Below are positions 1-5,775 of a stretch of 7,953 nucleotides of DNA, in pieces. Source of the stretch: Myxococcales bacterium. Its GTDB lineage: Bacteria; Myxococcota_A; Polyangia; Polyangiales; Polyangiaceae. Made by a program: the position numbers and the translations under genes. The notes below the pieces were generated by a model. That model did no database searches. It saw only the letters and a list, made by a program, of their open reading frames with translations, and had not been told where the DNA came from. The stretch is from the NCBI GenBank assembly GCA_023248785.1, contig JAHFDX010000153.1, positions 1 through 7,953 on the forward strand. Direction: 5' to 3'. Position 1 is the first letter of the stretch. Every line of letters starts with the position of its first letter.

Positions 1-2
1 TT

Positions 3-488
3 CGCAACCGCAAGTCGTTCGTGCCCGAATCACGCGATTCGTTTGTCATGGCCATGGCCCGCCCGAGTCTCGATGCTGCACGCGAGGCGCTGGTCGCCCG
101 GCGCGAGTCGATCAAATGGCGTTGGGTTATGTTGGGCACGCTTGTGATGTTGGGTTCCATGGTCGTGGGGCTCTCGACATCGGTCATCGTGGGGCACCGA
201 CTGCATATCGATTTTTCGATCGTCGACGAAGACGATCTTGGAAGCTTAGGCCCCGCGTTGCTTCTTGTCCTTGGACTGCTCGCGGCCTTTCCAGTCGCCG
301 CCTACTTTGTGGCGAAGGCGTCGGCGGCTCGCACGCTTCTCGAGCCTGCACTGTCGGCGGCTCTTTCAATCGGATTTGCGCTCACACTACTCGGTGTGTC
401 GTCTCCGGCGGCCCTTGCATTCGGCATCGCGTTTGCGCCCGTTGCATGGGCGCTGGCGTGTGCAGGTGCGTGGGTGGGTCGCGAATAA
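3..488 (+). CDS. C-terminal part of a multi-pass membrane protein of unknown function (5' end outside window)
   Basis: The frame is open from base 3 to a TAA at 486-488, with no stop before the left edge, so the gene probably begins outside the window. Internal start candidates (GTG 21, ATG 48, ATG 54) have no Shine-Dalgarno sequence, which also favours a truncated view. The visible part begins with a charged stretch rich in Arg, Glu and Ala (to about base 115). It then has four hydrophobic segments, at roughly bases 117-200, 253-313, 351-405 and 412-477. A short acidic loop (IVDEDDLGS) lies between the first two. The protein ends in WVGRE right after the last helix. I recognise no catalytic motif and no family. 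It could be a small stand-alone membrane protein or the membrane anchor of a larger upstream protein. It converges on the rhomboid gene, with 15 bases between stop codons. Confidence 0.6.
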   Translation, partial: RNRKSFVPESRDSFVMAMARPSLDAAREALVARRESIKWRWVMLGTLVMLGSMVVGLSTSVIVGHRLHIDFSIVDEDDLGSLGPALLLVLGLLAAFPVAAYFVAKASAARTLLEPALSAALSIGFALTLLGVSSPAALAFGIAFAPVAWALACAGAWVGRE

Positions 489-503
489 AGAGATCTGTCG
501 AAG

Positions 504-2108
504 TTACTTTTCGCAAAGGTTTCGCTTTGCCCACAACCCGCGACGGGCTTGACTCATGCGCTCGCACAGCGGGTTCGCGCGCAGTTTCGCTTCGTACAGC
601 TTTTCCTGCGCGATCAACGCGTCGACAGCGGTCGCTTGAAGCTCCAGCCGGACGGAGCCGTTCGGAAAAAATTGATCGAGCAGCTCACCCTCAGCCAGAC
701 CGAGTTCGGCCTCGCGTTCGGCGAGGAGGGCATCATTGCGATCGAGCGCACGGTATGCGCGAAAGAGATGAACGCGCGGGTCTCTTGGATACTTGGCGCC
801 CCACGTATCAACGCGTTCAGTCGCTTCCGTTGAATCCTTTGGGATTTCGCCGTTGGGGACAACCAACGTCTCCAGGTTGAGTTCGTGCGAAATACTCCGA
901 CTTCGCAAAATCGCTGCGCGGCCTGAGTAGAGCGTGAGCGCAATTCCCGCGATGGCAACGCCGCAGGAGATGCGAAAGAAGGGTGCCGTGGCAACGTGTC
1001 TTGGCCATCGCTTGATAACGAGCAGGCCCAACAGTCCGCCAACGACCGCGCCTCCAAAGTGAGCCGCATAGTCGACTTTTTCCGTCGATCGCACCGCGAG
1101 GGGGAGCATGGATGGAATGAGAAATTGTAACGCGCGCTGAATCATTTGCTGCTGTGCGGGCCCCGTTGGAAGTCGGAACGCAAGGGCAAACATCGCCGCG
1201 AGTAATCCCATTCCGGCACCCGACGCGCCCACGGATACGATGCCCGGATCGTTCAACATAAGACCGAAGAGCGAACCACCTAGCGCGCTCAGGAAGAAGA
1301 CGCTGAGCATCCATGCGGAACCGACCATCGTTTCAATGATGAACGCCGACATCCCGATGGCGAGCATGTTCATGAGCAGGTGAAGCCAGTTGCCGTGTAA
1401 GAAAGCTGCTGTGAGCACGCGATACCATTCGTGCTGGGACAACACCGCGGTCCGTTGCATGGCACCCATCGCGTAAAGGTGTGTCACCTTCGGTGATGCA
1501 AACCACTGTCCGCCAGCCCGCACCTGGGCGAGAAAACAAAGGACGAGCACGGCGAGCAGAGACACCGTGGCAATGGGTCGCTTGTTTCCTTCAGGTGCAA
1601 CCGGCCCCTGCGCGACCAAATCCGCATCACTCTTGCGCGGCTCCTTGATTGCGCGCAAGAGCCACAAGGGCGCATTCCAAAAGCCGGAAGGTTTCACACG
1701 TTTGTTCGCCAGGTCTACGAAGTAGGGGCGAATACTAACCTTCGTGGTTCCCGGCATGCGTCGACGCAAACGTGCGTGTCGCTCGACGTCCGCTTGAGTG
1801 GGTGGTCCGTTCAAGATCTCCACGAGAACGATGCCGACAGGCATTTTCGCAGCGTTCACTGTGGAGGTGTATTTGAGGCACTGTTGCCCGATGCGCGTGC
1901 AGTCGTCTTGCGAAAGTAGAAATGCATGATCGGGTGCGGCTGCGCGATCGACGAACGCCACGATGGTCATTCCTAGCTCGGCGCGCGTGGCAACGGCGTG
2001 GGATGATTCGCCAAGCTCGCGGGCTTCTACAGGGCACCCCTCGTGGAAGCCTTCCTGGGTAATGAGCACCTTGCCGAGATAGAACGCGTACGGTTCACTC
2101 GCGATCAT
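504..2108 (-). CDS. Rhomboid-family intramembrane serine protease with N-terminal soluble domain and C-terminal TPR-like domain
   Basis: This 534-residue protein should cleave transmembrane segments of membrane proteins within the inner membrane. Rhomboid hallmarks are present. A Trp-Arg pair (WYR, 228-230) precedes helix 2. The HxxxN motif follows (His243, Asn247). The nucleophile is Ser296 in GASG (294-297), and the partner is His350 in the HFGG motif at the start of helix 6. About seven hydrophobic segments fall within 178-396. The family core is six helices and about 200 residues, so this protein is much longer. Residues 1-150 form a soluble domain that I do not recognise. Residues 405-534 are alpha-helical and charged, with a TPR-like stretch (DPRVHLFRAYRALDRND, 443-459). 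With seven helices and a cytoplasmic N-terminus, the C-terminal domain would lie in the periplasm; this is inference. The ATG start has only a weak GGA upstream. The gene follows the metallophosphoesterase by 21 bases, suggesting one transcript. The rhomboid call is firm; the extensions' roles are unknown. Confidence 0.92.
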   Translation of the reverse strand: MIASEPYAFYLGKVLITQEGFHEGCPVEARELGESSHAVATRAELGMTIVAFVDRAAAPDHAFLLSQDDCTRIGQQCLKYTSTVNAAKMPVGIVLVEILNGPPTQADVERHARLRRRMPGTTKVSIRPYFVDLANKRVKPSGFWNAPLWLLRAIKEPRKSDADLVAQGPVAPEGNKRPIATVSLLAVLVLCFLAQVRAGGQWFASPKVTHLYAMGAMQRTAVLSQHEWYRVLTAAFLHGNWLHLLMNMLAIGMSAFIIETMVGSAWMLSVFFLSALGGSLFGLMLNDPGIVSVGASGAGMGLLAAMFALAFRLPTGPAQQQMIQRALQFLIPSMLPLAVRSTEKVDYAAHFGGAVVGGLLGLLVIKRWPRHVATAPFFRISCGVAIAGIALTLYSGRAAILRSRSISHELNLETLVVPNGEIPKDSTEATERVDTWGAKYPRDPRVHLFRAYRALDRNDALLAEREAELGLAEGELLDQFFPNGSVRLELQATAVDALIAQEKLYEAKLRANPLCERMSQARRGLWAKRNLCEK

Positions 2109-2129
2109 TCCGTACGGTTATCACGACAA

Positions 2130-3512
2130 CTAGTGAAGAAAATCGCGATCGTGCACCCAATACACGAGCCCGCCCTGCATTTGCCCATCAACATCGCTTC
2201 GCAGCCACACAAGCGGTCTTCGGTCGTTCAATGGCTGCGTGCACTCGATATCGCGGTAGGCCGCGGACCAAGACCCGCAGTTTCCAAAAAACGTACCGTT
2301 TTCCCAAACGCCACTCTCACGGTGCGTATGACCGAGCACTACGGCTTTCGCCTTATGAATGCGTGCAATTTTTCGCGCATTCGCCTGCACCTCTCGCCAA
2401 TTATCATCGAGCGTTGGTTTTGGCATCGCAAGCTCGTAGCCGAGGAGCATCATCGGGGCGACGGCCACTCCGTAGAGAAGCGGTCCATGAGCGAACGTCA
2501 GCCAAAGAGTCGCAATAACAAGCACGAGCGCGCTTAGCGCAAAACGGTCGAGCCAAAGTTCACGCGCAACGCGGAGCAATCGATCTTCGGAGGGTCGTGC
2601 GAAGAGCCGAGCGTGACGTGCAATGATCTTGCGTGGTGTTCCCGTTTCCTGCGTCGCTGCCGCAACGTTGCAACTGCGCTCAGTCCTCGACCCTGCATGC
2701 CGTGAACGAATGAGCGTTGCGACCGTGCGGATGGCGCCCATCATCCACGCGAAAGCAAGGGACCTTCGCGAGAACAGGTAATACCGCGCCCAGTGGCTCA
2801 AGTACCCGAAGAGCGACAACATGAACGAGCTGTCGACGTGCGGATTGAAGTATCCCATTCGCGACAACAGATTGCGCGATGCGAGCGAGCCCAACGTTGG
2901 CTGCACCTCGTCGGGCGAGTGACCAAACGGTGCCATCGGGTAGCGGAGCGCGCAGTACTCGTCGTATTGGTTGCCATGCTCAATCAGGATGCCGTCTCTG
3001 GTTCGATGAAACCACGCGCGAAAGACAACGCGTTCGCGAAGTGCCGCAAGACCCGGAGCGGCCTCTTCTCTCGTGGTAAGTGCTTTCAACGCTGCTTCGA
3101 TTACGCGCTCGGCGAGAAGTTCCCGAACTCCCGGAAACACGAGTTGCGCGTCGTGATTGCCTGAGATCACGACGAGTTCATGCCCGTCTGCGACCACCCG
3201 GCCAAGCGCATCAACAAACACTGGATGATCATCGAGAATCGCAGCGAGCATCGCGACGGCATTGTGTTCGGTGCGAGGTTGATCGTGAAACTGACTCTCG
3301 CCATTAATGACGCGTGGGGCGTCGAAATCAAATACGTCGCCATTTAGCACGAGCGACAACGAGTCACTTCCGGCTTGCGCGCGTACCGAATCGAGCATGC
3401 GCGCAAGCACCGCATCGGGCGAATACGCCGCTTGCCGATAGCGCATCCAGAGGCCGCTCGAGCGCTCGACCTCACATAGATGGATGTCTGAGATGACGAC
3501 CGTATGCCGCAC
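2130..3512 (-). CDS. Calcineurin-like metallophosphoesterase with hydrophobic, membrane-associating insert
   Basis: This 460-residue protein is a two-metal phosphoesterase; the substrate cannot be told from sequence. The metal-binding signatures of the family occur in order: DIH (Asp9, His11), GD (Asp59), GNHD (118-121), EHGNQYD (His179) and GHTHRE (His395, His397). Between EHGNQYD and GHTH lies a long insert (about 190-370). It has a moderately hydrophobic stretch (228-268) and a strongly hydrophobic hairpin (about 324-360), likely membrane-embedded. The catalytic domain would then sit on the cytoplasmic face, because there is no signal peptide. The family includes lipid-pyrophosphate hydrolases such as LpxH-type enzymes, so a lipid substrate is plausible but unproven. 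The start is a GTG nine codons before the first metal ligand. No Shine-Dalgarno sequence precedes it, and no upstream in-frame start was found nearby. It is the first gene of a probable operon with the rhomboid protease. Confidence 0.88.
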   Translation of the reverse strand: MRHTVVISDIHLCEVERSSGLWMRYRQAAYSPDAVLARMLDSVRAQAGSDSLSLVLNGDVFDFDAPRVINGESQFHDQPRTEHNAVAMLAAILDDHPVFVDALGRVVADGHELVVISGNHDAQLVFPGVRELLAERVIEAALKALTTREEAAPGLAALRERVVFRAWFHRTRDGILIEHGNQYDEYCALRYPMAPFGHSPDEVQPTLGSLASRNLLSRMGYFNPHVDSSFMLSLFGYLSHWARYYLFSRRSLAFAWMMGAIRTVATLIRSRHAGSRTERSCNVAAATQETGTPRKIIARHARLFARPSEDRLLRVARELWLDRFALSALVLVIATLWLTFAHGPLLYGVAVAPMMLLGYELAMPKPTLDDNWREVQANARKIARIHKAKAVVLGHTHRESGVWENGTFFGNCGSWSAAYRDIECTQPLNDRRPLVWLRSDVDGQMQGGLVYWVHDRDFLH

Positions 3513-3737
3513 ACTAATGTATTGCGGTACGTACGGATGGGTCGCTCGTCAGATTGCGGTCATGAATGGCGAGGCGTGCAGTGTCTTACATTGGGCGATT
3601 GGTGAGAGTCGTTCACTTCGGTGCAAGGTCAAACACGATCCACTGCTTGAAATGGAATTTGCGCAGGAGGTGATGAGCGTGGAGCGTGATTCTTCAATGC
3701 CCGTGCAGTTCATTCTGTGCGATATTAAATTTTAGTA
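3513..3737. promoter_or_regulatory. Divergent intergenic region between metallophosphoesterase operon and acetyltransferase
   Basis: This 225-base gap must hold the start signals for the leftward metallophosphoesterase-rhomboid pair and the rightward acetyltransferase, because no gene precedes either on its strand within the region. I found no convincing -35/-10 pair on either strand. Visible elements are an 8-base palindrome GTACGTAC (3527-3534), a perfect AGGAGG ribosome-binding sequence on the plus strand (3665-3670), and an AT-rich stretch right before the acetyltransferase start (3721-3737). A plus-strand frame runs through the whole gap and its last codons form a possible leader peptide, listed separately. 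Confidence 0.4.
3673..3735 (+). CDS. Possible leader peptide (uORF), 20 codons, coupled to the acetyltransferase
   Basis: A perfect AGGAGG (3665-3670) has no other obvious client. In frame after it are ATG 3673 (spacing only 2 bases) and GTG 3679 (spacing 8 bases, the better fit). Both lead to a TAG at 3733-3735, giving a peptide of 18 to 20 residues ending in FILCDIKF. The TAG is two bases before the acetyltransferase ATG at 3738, and that ATG has no Shine-Dalgarno sequence of its own. This layout fits termination-reinitiation coupling. The frame also continues upstream to 3484, so a longer small protein is possible. It is too short for a homology or codon-use argument, and it may be a chance arrangement. 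Confidence 0.3.
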   Translation: MSVERDSSMPVQFILCDIKF

Positions 3738-4250
3738 ATGATCCCGCTTACCGTTCGCCTTGCCACGGCAGTCGACGTCGTCCCCTTGTTTGCAATATAC
3801 AATCACTATATTGCAACCTCGTTCGCTACATTTGACGAACAGGTTAAGGGCGCAGCCGAGCAAAATGCTTGGTTCCAGCGGTACCAAGATAATGGGCGAT
3901 ATCGGTTGTTCGTCGCGGAGCGGGGCGACAAGGTGATCGGTTGCGCGTACAGCAGTCCGTACCGCCCGCATGCTGCGTTTAGTGAAACCGTGGAAGTGAG
4001 CGCGTATTTGGCGCCGGATGCACGCGGGGCGGGGGTAGGGACGGCTCTTTATTCAGAGCTCTTTCGCAGGCTTGCACATGAGCGCTTGCATCGTGCAGTT
4101 TGTGCAATTGCGCTCCCGAACAAACCTTCGATCGCGCTGCACCGCCGGTTCGGCTTTCGCGATGTGGGTGTTTTCAACGAATATGCCCTCAAGAATGGCA
4201 TTCGCGCCAGCTCACTGTGGATGGAGAAAGCGATGGATGGCGCGTGGTAA
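3738..4250 (+). CDS. GNAT N-acetyltransferase, phosphinothricin/L-amino-acid N-acetyltransferase (PAT/MnaT) type
   Basis: This 170-residue cytoplasmic enzyme should transfer acetyl from acetyl-CoA to the amino group of a small substrate. The PAT/MnaT (YncA) branch acetylates amino-acid analogues such as phosphinothricin, methionine sulfoximine or methionine sulfone. The branch signatures are clear: IYNHYIATSFATFDE near the N-terminus (20-34), TVEVSAYL with the family glutamate (Glu86), the acetyl-CoA loop RGAGVG (96-101), ALPNKPSIALHRRFGF (125-140) and a closing SLWMEK (159-164). The length is normal for the family. The ATG at 3738 is the only sensible start, since a TAA lies in frame at 3726. 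It has no Shine-Dalgarno sequence, so translation may depend on the short frame ending two bases upstream or on a leaderless transcript. The native substrate is not determinable from sequence; a role in detoxifying amino-acid analogues is an inference. Confidence 0.88.
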   Translation: MIPLTVRLATAVDVVPLFAIYNHYIATSFATFDEQVKGAAEQNAWFQRYQDNGRYRLFVAERGDKVIGCAYSSPYRPHAAFSETVEVSAYLAPDARGAGVGTALYSELFRRLAHERLHRAVCAIALPNKPSIALHRRFGFRDVGVFNEYALKNGIRASSLWMEKAMDGAW

Positions 4251-4281
4251 GCACGTTCATCTTTCGCTGACACGAACGTGC
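4251..4281 (+). terminator. Inverted repeat right after acetyltransferase stop; candidate terminator
   Basis: GCACGTTC (4251-4258) and GAACGTGC (4274-4281) are perfect 8-base inverted repeats separated by 15 bases, starting at the base after the acetyltransferase TAA. The position suits transcript end formation. There is no run of T after the second arm, so it is not a classical intrinsic terminator. It could instead be an RNA-stability hairpin or an operator for the sigma factor gene downstream. Confidence 0.35.
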
Positions 4282-4369
4282 GAGACCTACGTAGTACGAG
4301 TAGATGGTGGCGTTGACGTGGCCTCTGCTTGTGCGGAAAGCCCCTGTGCAGGGATCATGGGGTGCGCAA

Positions 4370-4933
4370 GTGTCCTTTGACGAGACGGACGCCAATCGAT
4401 CGATGTCGCGCTACGCAAAGGGCGACAACGAGGCGTTCGCAGCGGTTTACGACGCATTGGCCCCGAGACTTCTTATGTTTCTCACGCGATGGTTTCGCAA
4501 TGCAGCGGCCGCGGAAGACGCGCTTCAACAAACGTTTTTACGGATGCACGACGCACGATCGCGATTCGTCCCGGGTGCACCAGTGGCTCCATGGGCATTT
4601 GCGATCGCACGGCGTGTTTCGCTCGATGCCCGAAGGCGAACTAAAGTGGAACAGACTTACGTCGATCCTCAAACGCACCATGAAGCCGCGACCGACGTAG
4701 GAACGAGTCCGCATGCCCTTGTCGTCGCAGCTGAACTCGAAGGGCAATTGGTAAGCGCGATCGACGGGCTGCCCGAGCCGTTGCGCGAAGCTTTGCTGCT
4801 TGTGCGTGACACGGGCCTTTCTACGCGTGATGCGTCGCTTGTGCTGGGCGTGACAGAGGTCGCGTTGAGGTTACGTGTATCGCGCGCGATGGCTCGGCTG
4901 CGAGAATCGCTCGGGCTCGAGGGAGTGTCATGA
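4370..4933 (+). CDS. ECF-type (sigma-70 family) RNA polymerase sigma factor
   Basis: This cytoplasmic transcription factor binds core RNA polymerase and directs it to a specific promoter set. From the GTG at 4370 it is 187 residues. Region 2 spans about 21-90, with AEDALQQTFLRMH (48-60) as the core-binding segment and APWAFAIARRVSLDARRR (73-90) closing region 2. A linker of about 35 residues leads to region 4 (about 126-180), which opens with IDGLPEPLREALLL and contains a helix-turn-helix around LSTRDASLVLGVTEVALRLRVSRAMARLR. There is no region 3, typical of the ECF group. An ATG at 4304 would add 22 residues that do not resemble the family. I prefer 4370 because about 20 residues before region 2 is normal, although its only upstream G-rich stretch is GGGG, about eight bases away. 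The anti-sigma gene overlaps by ATGA, so the two are co-expressed. Confidence 0.85.
   Translation: MSFDETDANRSMSRYAKGDNEAFAAVYDALAPRLLMFLTRWFRNAAAAEDALQQTFLRMHDARSRFVPGAPVAPWAFAIARRVSLDARRRTKVEQTYVDPQTHHEAATDVGTSPHALVVAAELEGQLVSAIDGLPEPLREALLLVRDTGLSTRDASLVLGVTEVALRLRVSRAMARLRESLGLEGVS
4921..4933 (+). promoter_or_regulatory. ATGA stop/start overlap with ribosome-binding site, coupling sigma to anti-sigma
   Basis: The anti-sigma ATG (4930-4932) overlaps the sigma TGA (4931-4933). GGGAG at 4921-4925 lies four bases upstream, inside the end of the sigma gene. The arrangement implies translational coupling, keeping the two partners near a fixed ratio. Confidence 0.7.
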
Positions 4934-5622
4934 CAAGGCGCGATGAAGCTTGGCGAACTCGCGCCGCTGAGCTGCGCGGAAAAGTTCTCGGCGAAGTGAC
5001 TTCGCGCGCTCCGACACCGAATCGCCGTTCGCCCGTTGCGCGTTTTTGGAGGGGTGCCGCGATGGTCCTTGTGCCCATATTGGCGGTTGTACCCGCGTGG
5101 TGGTTTGGAAAGGCGGCGGAGGTCCGAGAGGGTCGCGCGCTGATCATGAGTGCGGTTTGCGCCGCAATGATTTCTGCTCTCGCGTCCGTGTTACTTGTGA
5201 GCCCCTTCGGTCGGTCCACGTTCCTCTCGATGGAGCGAACATTGGGGCTCGCTGTGCTCGCTGTGCTCGTCGCGTTGGCTCCTGCGTGGGTTGGGATGTC
5301 GATGCATGAACCACAATTTTCAAGTCACGATCTTCATCCATTCTGTTTTTTTGCGACCATTGGGCTCGCATTGACTCCGGGCGTCGTCCTTGGATTTGTA
5401 TTTCGACAGAGCGAGATCGTTGCGCCAGGGCGAATGGCGCTCTGCATCGGAATGGTTGCGGGATCGTGGGCAGCAACGGCCATGACGTGGATTTGCCCGC
5501 GCAACGATTGGGGACACGTGCTTGCAATGCACGTTGTTGCAGTTGCCCTGTCTTCGATTGTCCTTCGAGACATGCTTGCACGGTCATGTGACGCGCTGGC
5601 AACGGACCCGAGATTTCGCTAA
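4930..5622 (+). CDS. Six-helix membrane anti-sigma factor, NrsF/DUF1109-like
   Basis: This 230-residue inner-membrane protein probably holds the preceding sigma factor inactive until an envelope signal arrives. A basic cytoplasmic N-terminus of about 40 residues could bind sigma. Six hydrophobic segments follow, at about 42-60, 70-92, 104-122, 136-157, 169-190 and 195-213. The C-terminal half carries a spaced His/Cys pattern that I associate with the NrsF (DUF1109) family: HDLHPFC (133-139), an Arg-containing loop, then WICPRNDWGHVLAMH (187-201) with Cys189, His196 and His201. In Caulobacter NrsF, conserved cysteines matter for responding to metal or oxidative stress, so Cys139 and Cys189 are candidate sensors here. 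The overall sequence is divergent, so the family call rests on topology, this pattern and the sigma neighbour. There is no zinc-finger HxxxCxxC motif, so it is not a ZAS-type anti-sigma. Confidence 0.72.
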   Translation: MTRRDEAWRTRAAELRGKVLGEVTSRAPTPNRRSPVARFWRGAAMVLVPILAVVPAWWFGKAAEVREGRALIMSAVCAAMISALASVLLVSPFGRSTFLSMERTLGLAVLAVLVALAPAWVGMSMHEPQFSSHDLHPFCFFATIGLALTPGVVLGFVFRQSEIVAPGRMALCIGMVAGSWAATAMTWICPRNDWGHVLAMHVVAVALSSIVLRDMLARSCDALATDPRFR

Positions 5623-5772
5623 CGCGCTCGCGCGCACCCTATCGACGAAATTCAACAAACAGCTGAGCTGGGATTACATCCATTCGCTTAGGGATTCTCG
5701 ACAAATGCCGCTCATTCTCGAGTGAGCGGCCCCCTCAATCGAAGGGTCCTTCGGACGCCCAAGGAAGCCATC
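5623..5772 (+). promoter_or_regulatory. Intergenic region upstream of lipoprotein
   Basis: This 150-base gap holds the two hairpins and the ribosome-binding site listed separately. A weak pair TTCAAC (5651-5656) and TTACAT (5674-5679), spaced 17 bases, could be a promoter for the lipoprotein. Each matches only about half of the sigma-70 consensus, so I do not rely on it. No ECF-type element was recognised. Confidence 0.25.
5707..5730 (+). terminator. Perfect 8-base hairpin between anti-sigma and lipoprotein genes; candidate terminator
   Basis: GCCGCTCA (5707-5714) pairs perfectly with TGAGCGGC (5723-5730). The TTCTCGAG between them can add a U-G and a U-A pair above the stem, leaving a small loop. 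It lies 84 bases after the anti-sigma stop and 42 bases before the lipoprotein start. It is GC-rich and followed by CCCCC, not T residues, so it may act in Rho-dependent ending, RNA stability or as a protein-binding dyad. A second small hairpin (CGAAG/CTTCG, 5740-5753) follows it. Confidence 0.4.
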
Positions 5773-5775
5773 GTG
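5761..5775 (+). promoter_or_regulatory. Ribosome-binding site fixing the lipoprotein start
   Basis: AAGGAAG at 5761-5767 precedes GTG 5773 by five bases. This favours 5773 over an earlier in-frame GTG at 5722, which lacks such a sequence and lies inside the hairpin loop. Confidence 0.65.

Noticed and set aside
116..880. 254-codon plus-strand frame across the end of the membrane protein gene and antisense to the rhomboid gene
   Set aside because: Its translation is rich in Arg, Cys and His with no domain, as expected for an off-frame shadow in GC-rich DNA; the rhomboid frame opposite has clear motifs.
3578..3646. GCAGTG ... CACTGC inverted pair in the divergent region
   Set aside because: Only six bases with a 57-base separation; likely chance.
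3484..3735. 83-codon plus-strand frame filling the divergent intergenic region
   Set aside because: It begins inside the metallophosphoesterase gene on the other strand and its first part shows no ribosome-binding site or recognisable sequence. Only the last 18-20 codons, after AGGAGG, were kept as a possible leader.
4274..4300. GAAC...CGAG as an ECF promoter before the sigma gene
   Set aside because: The -35-like GAAC lies in the inverted repeat and no convincing -10 element follows at the right spacing.
4304..4369. ATG at 4304 as sigma factor start
   Set aside because: It would add 22 residues unlike any ECF sigma N-terminus; GTG 4370 gives the usual length. It cannot be fully excluded.
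5251..5268. Tandem GCTGTGCTC x2
   Set aside because: Encodes a simple Leu-Ala-Val repeat within a membrane helix of the anti-sigma; ordinary codon-level repetition.
5522..5725. 67-codon plus-strand frame overlapping the anti-sigma end
   Set aside because: Out of frame with the anti-sigma, no ribosome-binding site, and it ends within the hairpin loop; treated as chance.
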